64,000 nt of DNA from Alkalibacterium sp. MB6. Lineage in GTDB: Bacteria; Bacillota; Bacilli; Lactobacillales; Carnobacteriaceae_A. Under the pieces are notes generated by a model, which searched no databases, was not told the DNA's origin, and saw only the letters and a program-made list of their open reading frames with translations. Below are positions 18,582 to 27,066 of the stretch, piece after piece. Location of the stretch: contig NZ_PREX01000006.1 in NCBI RefSeq assembly GCF_009935905.1, positions 25,624-89,623 of the forward strand. Direction: 5' to 3'. The first letter of the stretch is position 1. Each line of letters opens with the position of its first letter. A program made the position numbers and the translations under genes.

Positions 18582-19278
18582 TATGAAGGTAATTAAAGTA
18601 AAGGATAAAGTAGAAGGCGGTCAAAAAGCTTTCGACATTATTAAGGAAGGTCTCGAGCAGGGGGCGAAAGTATTTGGCTTAGCCACAGGGAGCACACCGG
18701 AGACCTTATATGAAGCATTAACTGAAAGTGATTTAGATTTTTCTGACAAGATAGCTATTAACCTGGATGAGTATATTGGTTTAGAGCAGAGTCACCCTCA
18801 AAGCTATCATTATTTTATGAACGACAAGCTGTTTAATCAGAAACCTTTTAAAGAAACACATATACCAAACGGAATGGCTGGCGAAGAAGAACTTGCTCGT
18901 TACGATCAAGTTCTTGAAGATAATCCCATTGATATTCAAATTTTAGGTATCGGAACGAATGCCCATATTGGCTTCAACGAACCAGGTACCTCGTTTGATT
19001 CTAAAACACAAAAAGTATTTCTAACTCAAGAAACCATTGAATCTAATAAGCGTTTCTTTGACTCGGAAGATGATGTTCCTAAACATGCTTATTCCATGGG
19101 TATTGATTCCATCATGGGAGCTAAGAAAATCATTTTGTTAGCGTATGGGGAAAACAAAGCAGAAGCAGTTGCTAACACGGTGAATGGTCCGGTAACAGAA
19201 GAGGTCCCAGCTAGTGTATTACAGAATCATCCGGATGTTATTGTTATCGTGGATGAAGCCGCGGCCAGCAACCTATAA
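18565..19278 (+). CDS. nagB: Glucosamine-6-phosphate deaminase
   Basis: This 237-residue enzyme converts glucosamine-6-phosphate to fructose-6-phosphate and ammonia, feeding glycolysis. [14 protein letters not shown] near residue 39, NLDEYIGL near residue 68 and [14 protein letters not shown] near residue 133 are the NagB signatures; the short length is that of monomeric Gram-positive NagB, lacking the allosteric C-terminal extension of E. coli. AGGAGG at 18550-18555 supports the ATG at 18565, inside the end of nagA. Confidence 0.95.
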   Translation: MSSKNNMKVIKVKDKVEGGQKAFDIIKEGLEQGAKVFGLATGSTPETLYEALTESDLDFSDKIAINLDEYIGLEQSHPQSYHYFMNDKLFNQKPFKETHIPNGMAGEEELARYDQVLEDNPIDIQILGIGTNAHIGFNEPGTSFDSKTQKVFLTQETIESNKRFFDSEDDVPKHAYSMGIDSIMGAKKIILLAYGENKAEAVANTVNGPVTEEVPASVLQNHPDVIVIVDEAAASNL

Positions 19279-19333
19279 TTCCCACTATCTTTTCCTTACT
19301 TTGTTTAAATGAAGATTCAGAAAGGCTTAAGTC

Positions 19334-20044
19334 ATGACCAAGAAAATTCCAGTTTATATCCAAATGCATAATGAAATGAGACAGGCTATCCTTTCTAAAG
19401 AATGGAAAAAAGATGAAAAGATCCCCTCTGAACGCACCTTGGCAGAAACCTTCAACGTCAGTCGAATGACGGCCAGACAAGCAGTGAGTTCCTTAGTTGA
19501 AGAAGGGTTATTGGAAAGACGGCGTGGAGCAGGGACCTTTGTTGCAGCCGATAAGGTTCAAGAAAAATCAAGTGGTATACCTAGTTTTACTGAAACGATC
19601 GAGAGTTATGGAAAGACTCCTTCTAGTAAGTTGGTGTCTTTCTATACGAAACAAGCAAGTGAGAGTGAAGCTGCTAAGTTACACATTGGCCGAACTGAAT
19701 CCGTATTAGTAATGGAAAGAATTCGTTATGCTGATAATGTGCCGATTTGCTATGAAGTAGCAACTTTACCTGGTTTTGTCATCGAAGAATTGAGTAAAGA
19801 AGATGTGACACGCCACTTGTACCGTTCTTTATCAGAGAAAGGTTATAAGATAGCTCGCGCCGAACAGACGATATCGGCCACATGGGCATCAGAAAAAACA
19901 GCTGATCTACTGGATGTAAAACGGGAATCACCTATATTAAGGGTTCGTCAAGTCAGTTACACTCAAGACGGACGACCGATTGAATATGTCCGTGCCCAGT
20001 ATGTCGGGTCTCGATATGAATTCGTAATCGATGCAGTCAATTAA
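19334..20044 (+). CDS. nagR: GntR/HutC-family transcriptional regulator, probable NagR
   Basis: This 236-residue regulator has an N-terminal winged helix-turn-helix (residues about 5-75; IPSERTLAETFNVSRMTARQ) and a C-terminal UTRA effector domain (about 95-235; PILRVRQVSY, YVRAQYVGSRYEF). It matches NagR/YvoA of Bacillus, which binds GlcN-6-P or GlcNAc-6-P and controls nagAB. Its place 55 nt after nagB supports the assignment. No clear dre-type operator (TGGTCTAGACCA-like) was seen before nagA. The ribosome binding site AGAAAGG is weak. Confidence 0.87.
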   Translation: MTKKIPVYIQMHNEMRQAILSKEWKKDEKIPSERTLAETFNVSRMTARQAVSSLVEEGLLERRRGAGTFVAADKVQEKSSGIPSFTETIESYGKTPSSKLVSFYTKQASESEAAKLHIGRTESVLVMERIRYADNVPICYEVATLPGFVIEELSKEDVTRHLYRSLSEKGYKIARAEQTISATWASEKTADLLDVKRESPILRVRQVSYTQDGRPIEYVRAQYVGSRYEFVIDAVN

Positions 20045-20060
20045 TGAAACTAATACAATA

Positions 20061-20110
20061 AAAAGAACGCCTCTCTATAAGCAGCTATGCTTGTGGCGAG
20101 GCGTTCTTTA
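20061..20110. terminator. Bidirectional terminator between nagR and an LCP gene
   Basis: AAAGAACGCCTC (20062-20073) pairs exactly with GAGGCGTTCTTT (20098-20109), with an inner AAGC/GCTT stem. T runs occur on both strands, so it serves both convergent genes. Confidence 0.85.
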
Positions 20111-20128
20111 ACGTGCGTCAAGGGATTG

Positions 20129-21208
20129 TTATTGAATAACTTCATCTTCTTCTGTGGGCATAACATTTTCTTCTTCCTCGTCTGGTCCGCCTTCAATGGT
20201 GTGATAGTCTACACTATCGTCTGTCATTATCTCATCAAGCTCCATATGCTCTTGCAAGGATTCTTGAATGTCACGAAGTGTATTTTCATAAGGAAGCCAG
20301 ACATATAACTCTTGGCCGTAACTAGGAACATAAACGTAATCAGCTTGGCCCGCCATTTCAAGAGATTCGATATTCCTGGCAGAGGAGCTATAGTTAGAGC
20401 TGACGAACAAGATTTGTTGAGGGGTCATATTGGTTTGTAAATTTGGACGAATGGCATTCAATATGGGAGTGACATTAGTTAGAGAACTAAATGATAACAG
20501 CTCATTCGCTAAAGATTGAATCACTTCACGTTGTCTTTCCTGACGACCGAAATCGCCACGAGGATCTTGTTTTCTCATTCGGGCATAACCAAGTGCATGT
20601 TCACCGTCCAATTGTTGAACCCCTTCCTCAATAACGATAGCTTCAGAGTTTTCTTCGCTGTCTTGTACGGTAAATGACAATGGAGAATCGACAGAGATAC
20701 CTCCAACAGCATCGACTAAATCAACCAAGCCTTGAAAATTTAATGTGGCATAAAAAGAAATAGGAATTTGCAAGTACTCTGATACAAAATCAACGACACC
20801 AGAAATACCATAAATAGGGTAAACGGCGTTCACTTTTTCCAATCGATCAGAATCAGGAAGGGTAATTAACGTATCTCTTGGAATGGACACCAATTTAACT
20901 GATTCATCTTCAGGATTAATTGTAGCAACGATCATGGTATCCGATCGACGAGGCTCTTCCGTTGCATCGATTCCCAAAAGTAAAATAGATATAGGATGCA
21001 AATCTCTTAGTATTTCTTCTTGTTCATCAGTACTTTGCATATCATCAGGTGTCTCATTACTGACATCGGCAAGGAACTCACTGATTTGATTGCCATAATA
21101 CCCAACAATCGTGCCAATGATAATGGCCAGTAAAAGACCAACACCTAATGCGACTCTTTTAATTGTTCTGTTTCTCTTATGTTGTTTCACGTGTTTATCG
21201 GATCGCAT
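20129..21208 (-). CDS. LCP (LytR-CpsA-Psr) family wall-polymer ligase
   Basis: This 359-residue membrane-anchored protein has a basic cytoplasmic start (KHVKQHKRNRTIKR), one membrane segment (about residues 19-41) and an extracellular LCP domain. Visible elements are LLLGID near residue 77, RRSDTMIVATINP near residue 86, SIPRDTLITLP near residue 108 and GYARMRKQDPRGDFGRQERQ near residue 207; the Arg and Asp residues bind the pyrophosphate of undecaprenyl-PP-linked polymer. LCP proteins attach teichoic acid or capsule to peptidoglycan. The C-terminal tail is very acidic. The ATG at 21208 has AAAGAGG upstream. It is divergent from tagO, the first enzyme of wall teichoic acid synthesis. Confidence 0.9.
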   Translation of the reverse strand: MRSDKHVKQHKRNRTIKRVALGVGLLLAIIIGTIVGYYGNQISEFLADVSNETPDDMQSTDEQEEILRDLHPISILLLGIDATEEPRRSDTMIVATINPEDESVKLVSIPRDTLITLPDSDRLEKVNAVYPIYGISGVVDFVSEYLQIPISFYATLNFQGLVDLVDAVGGISVDSPLSFTVQDSEENSEAIVIEEGVQQLDGEHALGYARMRKQDPRGDFGRQERQREVIQSLANELLSFSSLTNVTPILNAIRPNLQTNMTPQQILFVSSNYSSSARNIESLEMAGQADYVYVPSYGQELYVWLPYENTLRDIQESLQEHMELDEIMTDDSVDYHTIEGGPDEEEENVMPTEEDEVIQ

Positions 21209-21252
21209 GGTGGCCTCTTTTCTTAAAGGAGTATGAAGGAACTCTTTTAAAT

Positions 21253-21281
21253 AGTTTAATCCAGTTACCCTTTAATTGCAA
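21253..21281 (-). promoter_or_regulatory. Promoter of the first LCP gene
   Basis: On the minus strand TTGCAA (21276-21281) and TAAACT (21253-21258) are separated by 17 nt. The site lies back to back with the tagO promoter. Confidence 0.5.
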
Positions 21282-21311
21282 TTGTGTTTTGTCTGAAAAC
21301 GATGCTATAAT
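21282..21311 (+). promoter_or_regulatory. Promoter of tagO
   Basis: TTGTGT (21282-21287) and TATAAT (21306-21311) are separated by 18 nt. It is adjacent to the divergent LCP promoter, so the two genes may be co-regulated. Confidence 0.5.
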
Positions 21312-21345
21312 GATTTCAATACTTAAAGTAGAAATGAGATTAGAT

Positions 21346-22431
21346 ATGTATAATATGTTTGTCGTGCTATTGGTTTGTATATTTACCATGATTACCACGC
21401 TAGTACTCACACCATTATTTAAATGGCTAGCAAAAAAAGTGAATATTACTGATAAGCCAGAAGCTAGAAGAGTGCATGAAAAAGAAATGCCGACAATGGG
21501 AGGCATTACGATAGTCATATCTTTCTATCTCTCTTCCTTTTTATTGCTTCCAATCCCACTTAGTCAAATACTCCCCTTATTTTTGGGATCGATTATCGTT
21601 GTAGTAACTGGAATAATAGATGATCTATATAATTTAAAACCGCTTGTCAAATTAACGGGTATTATTATCGGAGCAGTCGTTATATACGCTATGGGTAATG
21701 TCTCCCTTGAGACGATGACTATTCCTTATTTTGGAACGATTAATTTTGGAGTATGGGAAATGCCTTTTACTATTTTGTGGATTGTCGGTTTAACCAATGC
21801 TATCAACTTGATCGATGGTCTGGATGGCTTAGCTAGTGGGGTTTCGATGATTGCACTGACCACTATGGGTATTATAGGATTTTTCTTTTTAACTATATCA
21901 GAAGTATCCACGTCAATTATGATTTTTGTATTAGTTTCAGCGATTGCAGGTTTTTGGCCCTATAACTTCCAACCGGCCAGTATTTTTTTGGGGGATACAG
22001 GCGCTTTGTTTTTAGGCTTTATGATAGGCGTCTTCTCACTTCAAGGTCTAAAAAACGCTACGTTAATCTCCTTAATCTTGCCTATCGTTATTTTAGGCAT
22101 CCCTGTTACAGACACGTTATTTGCTATGATTAGGCGTAAACTAAGAAAGCAATCGATATCGACAGCTGATAAGAACCATATCCACCACCGTTTAATGAGT
22201 TTAGGACTGTCACATAGGCAAACAGTTCTGGCTATCTATTGTGTTTCTGCTATTTTTTCAGTAATAGCTTTATTATACACGTTTTCTACTTTGATTGGCT
22301 CCATATTACTTACTATATTTGTCCTTATTGGAGTGGAACTCTTTGTAGAAATTATAGGGTTGGTCAGTGAAACAAAACGCCCTCTACTCAAGTTAGTACA
22401 AGCCTTCGGAAGAAAGTTAAATGGCGGATAA
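21346..22431 (+). CDS. tagO: Undecaprenyl-phosphate GlcNAc-1-phosphate transferase
   Basis: This roughly 361-residue polytopic membrane enzyme of the MraY/WecA family transfers GlcNAc-1-phosphate to undecaprenyl phosphate, the first step of wall teichoic acid synthesis. The cytoplasmic motifs KPEARRVHEKEMPTMGG near residue 36, IDDLYNLKP near residue 87, INLIDGLDGLASG near residue 151, FLGDTGALFLGF near residue 210 and DKNHIHHRLMSLG near residue 278 are all present. The open frame extends to 21163, but that part overlaps the LCP gene and promoter; starts at 21334 and 21346 are both possible, and 21346 is better spaced from GAGA. Flanking LCP genes support a wall-polymer role. Confidence 0.9.
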   Translation: MYNMFVVLLVCIFTMITTLVLTPLFKWLAKKVNITDKPEARRVHEKEMPTMGGITIVISFYLSSFLLLPIPLSQILPLFLGSIIVVVTGIIDDLYNLKPLVKLTGIIIGAVVIYAMGNVSLETMTIPYFGTINFGVWEMPFTILWIVGLTNAINLIDGLDGLASGVSMIALTTMGIIGFFFLTISEVSTSIMIFVLVSAIAGFWPYNFQPASIFLGDTGALFLGFMIGVFSLQGLKNATLISLILPIVILGIPVTDTLFAMIRRKLRKQSISTADKNHIHHRLMSLGLSHRQTVLAIYCVSAIFSVIALLYTFSTLIGSILLTIFVLIGVELFVEIIGLVSETKRPLLKLVQAFGRKLNGG

Positions 22432-22440
22432 AAAAACTAT

Positions 22441-22489
22441 AAAAAACCCCGTTACCTCATCAGTTATGTAGATGGGTTGCGGGGGTTTA
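22441..22489. terminator. Terminator between tagO and the second LCP gene
   Basis: AAACCCC and GGGGGTTT form a long stem with an imperfect middle. The T run is strongest on the minus strand, where it closes the LCP gene; it probably also stops tagO transcripts. Confidence 0.75.
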
Positions 22490-22505
22490 TGTTCTCTATG
22501 ATTAG

Positions 22506-23579
22506 TTAGTTAGCGAATGACTGATCATCTGTCTTAGAAGAGGTGCTTGTATCTGTATTGTTTTCATCCTCTGTAATGGAAGAATCTTCTGTTTTCGTTG
22601 TTCGTATCAGTGAGTCTTGTAATTCTTGCTGTATCCTTGTAAAACTATTTGGTTCAATGCGCACAAGATCCATTTGTCTTTCCGTGAAGCTGGACCATTC
22701 AAACACATGAGAGTGCATCGTGAATGATTGATTTAAACCGGTCTGAGCTATCGCAGTCATATCATTCATACGCATATTGGTACGCATGTTGCTTCCGACT
22801 GTCTCGGCTATTGAGCTGTACTTGCTTATGGATTGAAAGTTCAATGCCTTACTGATAATAGCTTGAATAATCAGTTGTTGGCGATGACCTCTCGCTACAT
22901 CATCATCGATTTTACGAGTACGAGCTAAAGCCAAAGCTTGTTGGCCATCTAACGTCTGGAAGCCTTCTTCTAAATAAATGGACCCCATTTGATCATTTGA
23001 ATCCATTTCACGAATAGTAACAGGTACTTCCATTTCAATACCACCAAGCTCATCGATAATATCTATAAAGGCTGTAAAGTTAAACGTCGCATAGTAATGA
23101 ATGGGAACATCTAGCCATTCTTCGACTGTTTGAACCATGACACTTTCTTCGCCTACAGCGTAAGCTGCATTGATACGGTCCCATCTGACGACAGATCCAT
23201 TTCTCATGATAGGCACATAAGTGTCTCGGGGAATAGAGACCATATTCATTTCATGCGTTAGTGGATTTAAAGTAGCGTATATAATTGAATCGGCACGAGT
23301 GGAATCGAGTTGTCTCGTCTCATCACTGTCGATGCCAAGAATTAAAAATGAAACAGGTTCTTCTATTGGATTAACTGCTTTGACAGGTTCAGGTCGATCA
23401 ATTTCAACAAAAGAGGAATCAATCTCATTTTCAACGGTAGCAAGTAAACGAGCAAAGTAGACTGTACCAATTAAAATAACAGTAAATAAAGGAATAAGGA
23501 TGCTTAATAGCAAGGTTTGTTTTCTTTTTTTCTTTCGGTTTTTCTGTTGTAAGCGTGATTGTGTGTAGTGTTTAGACAA
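22506..23579 (-). CDS. LCP (LytR-CpsA-Psr) family wall-polymer ligase, second copy
   Basis: This 357-residue protein has a strongly basic start (QQKNRKKKRKQ), one membrane segment and an extracellular LCP domain with FLILGID, TRADSIIYATLNP, SIPRDTYVPI, and ALALARTRKIDDDVARGHRQQ. It is clearly related to the copy at 20129-21208 and probably attaches the same or a similar polymer. An ATG at 23597 is in frame but has no Shine-Dalgarno, while AAGGAG lies 9 nt before the TTG at 23579, so the TTG start (MSKHYTQSR) is preferred. The tail is Ser/Thr/Asp-rich. Confidence 0.88.
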   Translation of the reverse strand: MSKHYTQSRLQQKNRKKKRKQTLLLSILIPLFTVILIGTVYFARLLATVENEIDSSFVEIDRPEPVKAVNPIEEPVSFLILGIDSDETRQLDSTRADSIIYATLNPLTHEMNMVSIPRDTYVPIMRNGSVVRWDRINAAYAVGEESVMVQTVEEWLDVPIHYYATFNFTAFIDIIDELGGIEMEVPVTIREMDSNDQMGSIYLEEGFQTLDGQQALALARTRKIDDDVARGHRQQLIIQAIISKALNFQSISKYSSIAETVGSNMRTNMRMNDMTAIAQTGLNQSFTMHSHVFEWSSFTERQMDLVRIEPNSFTRIQQELQDSLIRTTKTEDSSITEDENNTDTSTSSKTDDQSFAN

Positions 23580-23648
23580 AATGGGTGTCTCCTTCATTTA
23601 CCATTGGTTAGGTTTCTAATGGCATCTTTAAAAAATCATCTGTGTTCT

Positions 23649-23677
23649 ATTATTGTCTGATTTAGACAGTGTGTCAA
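23649..23677 (-). promoter_or_regulatory. Promoter of the second LCP gene
   Basis: On the minus strand a consensus TTGACA (23672-23677) is 17 nt from AATAAT (23649-23654). The spacer holds the short palindrome GTCTAAATCAGAC, a possible operator. Confidence 0.6.
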
Positions 23678-23760
23678 TATAAATAACAGAAGTATCTTTT
23701 AAAATCATTTAAACGTCAACATTTGTTCATTTGTCAGCAGGTAAAAACACTTAGTTTTAT

Positions 23761-24396
23761 TTAGTCAGCAACATCGACTTCTATCCATGCTTGAGGACCT
23801 TTTGAATACTTACCTTGACCGCTCGTCCATTCCGTAGTCTCTTCGTAAAACAATGGAACGTGTTCAACTGGAACCAAGCACTTAAAGGTAACCGTGTCAG
23901 TGTAGAGAGTGTCTTCCAATCTGTATGAGGTTTGATACAACTGATTTTGAATTTTACCGCTCATTGGGTAAGAGACGTTTAAATCAATATATTGCTGCAG
24001 TTGCCTCTCCACGACTTCAACCGAATCAATAGCCTCTTTGGTCGTGTTACCGTAAGCACGAATAAGACCGCTCGCACCGAGCTTGACACCTCCAAAGTAA
24101 CGCGTTACTACAGCTGTCACGTTCCTTAAATCCTTCTTTTTTAAAACATCCAACATAGGCAAGCCGGCAGTACCAGAAGGTTCGCCATCATCTGACATGC
24201 GCTGAATCTCATTATTCTCACCGATGACGTAAGCTGAACAATTATGATTCGCTTTCCAATGTTCTTTTTTCAATGAGTCAATAAAGAGTTGAGCTTGTTC
24301 TTCTGTCTCTGTACGTTTTAAATAACAAATAAAACGAGATTTTTTTATGTTTATTTCCAGTTGCCCATCTTGTTTAATTGTGCGATAATTTTTCAT
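23761..24396 (-). CDS. yigZ: YigZ/IMPACT family protein
   Basis: This 211-residue cytosolic protein has the N-terminal UPF0029/IMPACT domain (KKSRFICYLKRTETEEQA, DDGEPSGTAGLPML near residue 75, TRYFGGVKLGASGLIRAYG near residue 98) and a C-terminal DUF1949 ferredoxin-like domain. The biochemical role is not settled; eukaryotic IMPACT influences GCN2 signalling, while bacterial members may bind nucleic acid or ribosomes. The gene is divergent from degV. The ATG at 24396 has AAGGGATC upstream. Confidence 0.9.
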   Translation of the reverse strand: MKNYRTIKQDGQLEINIKKSRFICYLKRTETEEQAQLFIDSLKKEHWKANHNCSAYVIGENNEIQRMSDDGEPSGTAGLPMLDVLKKKDLRNVTAVVTRYFGGVKLGASGLIRAYGNTTKEAIDSVEVVERQLQQYIDLNVSYPMSGKIQNQLYQTSYRLEDTLYTDTVTFKCLVPVEHVPLFYEETTEWTSGQGKYSKGPQAWIEVDVAD

Positions 24397-24538
24397 ATAT
24401 GGATCCCTTCTATTTAAGTTTTAGTGTTAACCTAGGGTATGGTGTTGTATAATAGAAAATAGGTTGTCTATAGACTTAATTGGGTTTATTTACAATACTG
24501 CTTATCAGATTAACTTAATGAGACAGTGAGGTGAAATT

Positions 24539-25396
24539 ATGCGTATAGCAATTGTAACTGACAGTACAGCTTACTTGAATAAAGAAGACTATGAAAATAG
24601 CAATATATATTTTGTGCCCTTATCCTGTATATTTAAAAATGAAGCGTTTAAAGAAGAAGTCGATATTACTACTAAAGAATTTTTTGAAAAAGTAGAACAA
24701 TCACCTCAATTGCCAACAAGCTCACAACCTACGATTGGAGACTTTACAGGCTTGTACGAATCCTTGAGGGAAGATTATGATGCCATCATTAGTATCCATC
24801 TATCGAGCCGAATCTCTGGAACATTTCAAAATGCTTTTAACGTCGCTCAGTCGATTGAGGGTATCTCTGTTCATCCGTTTGACTCAGAATTAACAGCTGC
24901 AGGACAAGCCTTTTTAGTCCGCAGTGCTTCAAAGATGGCAGAAGAGAATAAATCGGTCTCTGAGATTTTAGAACAGTTGGAAGAACTGAAAAAAGTGACT
25001 CGGTTATTTTTCGTCGTCGATGACGTCACAAACTTAATTAAAGGTGGACGGTTATCAAAAGCAGCTGGAGGAGTCGCTACATTACTGAGTATCAAGCCGG
25101 TTTTGACACTTCAAGCTGGAGAAATCATAGCTTATGATAAAATAAGAACGAAAAAAAAAGCATTGAAAAAAATAGCATTACTGTTAAAACAAGCGATTAA
25201 AGAAGCAAATTACCCTATCAAGGCGACTGTGCTTCATGCTTATTGCGAGAACGAAGCGTTGATTTTTAAAGAACAACTGGAAGAAGCATTTCCTGATATA
25301 CCTTTTGGAATTAGCCATGTCGGTCCAGTGGTCGGTGTCCACACCGGTAAAGGAGCCGTCGGTTTATCTTGGACAAAAGATACTGATCATATATAA
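24539..25396 (+). CDS. degV: DegV family fatty-acid-binding protein
   Basis: This 285-residue two-domain protein begins with RIAIVTDSTAYL, followed by TSQPTIGDF near residue 63, the lipid-headgroup loop SSRISGTFQNA near residue 89 and the C-terminal GPVVGVHTGKGAVGL. DegV (FakB-type) proteins carry a fatty acid that FakA phosphorylates for phospholipid synthesis. The partner kinase fakA is not in the window. GTGAGG precedes the ATG, and TATAAT at 24448-24453 is a possible -10. Confidence 0.9.
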   Translation: MRIAIVTDSTAYLNKEDYENSNIYFVPLSCIFKNEAFKEEVDITTKEFFEKVEQSPQLPTSSQPTIGDFTGLYESLREDYDAIISIHLSSRISGTFQNAFNVAQSIEGISVHPFDSELTAAGQAFLVRSASKMAEENKSVSEILEQLEELKKVTRLFFVVDDVTNLIKGGRLSKAAGGVATLLSIKPVLTLQAGEIIAYDKIRTKKKALKKIALLLKQAIKEANYPIKATVLHAYCENEALIFKEQLEEAFPDIPFGISHVGPVVGVHTGKGAVGLSWTKDTDHI

Positions 25397-25410
25397 CAAT
25401 ACACCATTAT

Positions 25411-25477
25411 AAGAACACCTACATAGATTATCCTCCTACAGTATATGTGATGAGAGGGAGCCTGTGTAGGTGTTTTT
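25411..25477 (+). terminator. Terminator after degV
   Basis: AACACCTACA (25414-25423) pairs with TGTAGGTGTT (25465-25474) and is followed by a T run; the long loop contains CTCC and GGAG that could pair. Confidence 0.75.
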
Positions 25478-25648
25478 AATTGTTTGACCACTATATAAAT
25501 ACTATCACATACTAACAGTATTCAATAGCAACCTATAAGATAAGAGGTCAACTTTATATAAAAACAGACTAAAACAAAATAGCACATCCTTCTTCCATAT
25601 ACGCTTATGTTGTCCTTAAAATTAAATAATGCCAACTAATTCCTAGGA

Positions 25649-25682
25649 AAAAAGTTCTTTTCGGTAACAAAAAGACAATATA
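25649..25682 (+). promoter_or_regulatory. ComK-box-like pair of A/T boxes before comFA
   Basis: AAAA-N5-TTTT at 25649-25661 is followed after 8 nt by AAAA-N5-TATA at 25670-25682. The layout matches a ComK K-box with 8-nt spacing, but the second box has TATA in place of TTTT. The sequence is AT-rich, so chance is possible. Confidence 0.3.
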
Positions 25683-25716
25683 TATATAGTAGTGACTTTT
25701 TTATAGGAGTGAGAAA

Positions 25717-27066
25717 ATGGACGAGACAATATTTTATGGGCGGCACCTGTTACGATCTGAATATACAGGAGAGTGGGACGAAGAAGAAGAAGCGATGCGT
25801 TTGATTGTCACGGAAGGATTTAATAAAGAAAATAGCCAATTAACATGTAATAGGTGTGGCACTCTTTGCACGATGACGGTATCTTACCCTTGTGTTTGTC
25901 AGAACCGTTGTAAATATTGCCGGCAATGCATAAAGCTTGGTAAAATAACAGAATGCAGTCACTTGTATTCTTTAGAGGAGCCCAATCAGTTTCCAAAGTA
26001 TGCGTATCCTTATTTGAAGTGGACGGGAACTTTGTCGAAGCAGCAAGCTCAAGCTTCAAAAGATATACGAGAATCAATAGATCATAACAGTGATCGAATG
26101 ATTTGGGCTGTAGCGGGAGCAGGTAAAACAGAAATGCTGTTTGAAGGTGTTGGTCAGGCGCTTGAAGAAGGAAAGAGAGTCTGTCTAGCTACTCCACGAG
26201 TCGATGTGGCTCTTGAACTGGCCCCTCGTCTTATAAAAGCTTTCCCTGAGGTCTCGCTCGCTGTTTTATATGGTGGGACTGAGGTTCCTTATCAGTATAC
26301 TCAACTTGTTATTTCCACTACACATCAGCTTTATCGATTTAAAGAGGCTTTTGATGTATTGATTATAGATGAAGTTGATGCTTTTCCATACTATTTAAAT
26401 GATGCTTTGTATTTTGCATCTGAAAAAGCAAGAAAGATAGTGTCTTCTGTTATCTACCTTACGGCCACACCAGATAAGAGTATGCAAAAACGGATAAAAA
26501 GAAGAGAGATTGAGGCATCCATCTTACCTGCTAGGTACCATGGTAGGCCACTTCCTGTACCAGTAGGGATATGGGTAAAGAAAAGTATTCTTAAAACAAA
26601 GCAAAATGACACTCACATCATTATTCGCCACATGAAACGACTGATTGAAGAAGGAAAACAATTTTTACTCTTCATACCGACTATCTCTTTAATGGAACAG
26701 TTGATGCCTATTTTTGAGCATAGTTTTAAGCAGTCAACTTTTGAATGGGTTCATTCACAGGATCCACATCGTAAAGAAAAAGTTAAAAAGATGAGAGAAG
26801 GTGGCCTTCAGTTTTTAATGACCACCACAATATTAGAACGTGGAGTAACCTTTCCTAATATAGACGTGATCGTTATGAATGCTGACCATAGAGTCTTTAC
26901 GGAAGCAGCCTTAGTTCAAATCGCAGGACGTGTAGGGAGGGCTCCAGATTACCCCAGTGGAGAGGTAACATATTATCATGAAGTCTGGACACGTGCTATG
27001 AAAAATGCCATAAAGCAAATCAAAAACATGAATGCAGTTGCTGCTAGAAGTGGTTATCTAGTATGA
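25717..27066 (+). CDS. comFA: Competence helicase ComFA
   Basis: This 449-residue DEAD-box-like ATPase helps pull single-stranded DNA through ComEC during transformation. An N-terminal cysteine cluster (CNRCGTLCTMTVSYPC then CQNRCKYCRQC, about residues 45-75) binds zinc. The helicase core has VAGAGKTEM (Walker A, near residue 130), IIDEVDAFP (motif II), TATP (motif III), TTTILERGVTFP and QIAGRVGRA (motifs V and VI). AGGAGTG precedes the ATG. The stop overlaps the comFC start (ATGA), making a comFA-comFC operon. Confidence 0.95.
   Translation: MDETIFYGRHLLRSEYTGEWDEEEEAMRLIVTEGFNKENSQLTCNRCGTLCTMTVSYPCVCQNRCKYCRQCIKLGKITECSHLYSLEEPNQFPKYAYPYLKWTGTLSKQQAQASKDIRESIDHNSDRMIWAVAGAGKTEMLFEGVGQALEEGKRVCLATPRVDVALELAPRLIKAFPEVSLAVLYGGTEVPYQYTQLVISTTHQLYRFKEAFDVLIIDEVDAFPYYLNDALYFASEKARKIVSSVIYLTATPDKSMQKRIKRREIEASILPARYHGRPLPVPVGIWVKKSILKTKQNDTHIIIRHMKRLIEEGKQFLLFIPTISLMEQLMPIFEHSFKQSTFEWVHSQDPHRKEKVKKMREGGLQFLMTTTILERGVTFPNIDVIVMNADHRVFTEAALVQIAGRVGRAPDYPSGEVTYYHEVWTRAMKNAIKQIKNMNAVAARSGYLV

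Larger units (their letters stand above)
25397..25716. other. Intergenic region between degV and comFA
   Basis: The 320-nt gap holds the degV terminator (25411-25477), an AT-rich stretch with no plausible ORF, and, near the comFA end, the two phased A/T boxes listed separately. Confidence 0.6.

Noticed and set aside
20087..20308. 73-codon ORF starting in the nagR terminator
   Set aside because: It is antisense to the LCP gene and begins inside the terminator hairpin.
21163..21345. Upstream extension of the tagO frame
   Set aside because: It overlaps the divergent LCP start and both promoters and does not resemble MraY/WecA N-termini.
25480..25716. Streptococcal cin-box for comFA
   Set aside because: No TACGAATA-like sequence was found upstream of comFA.
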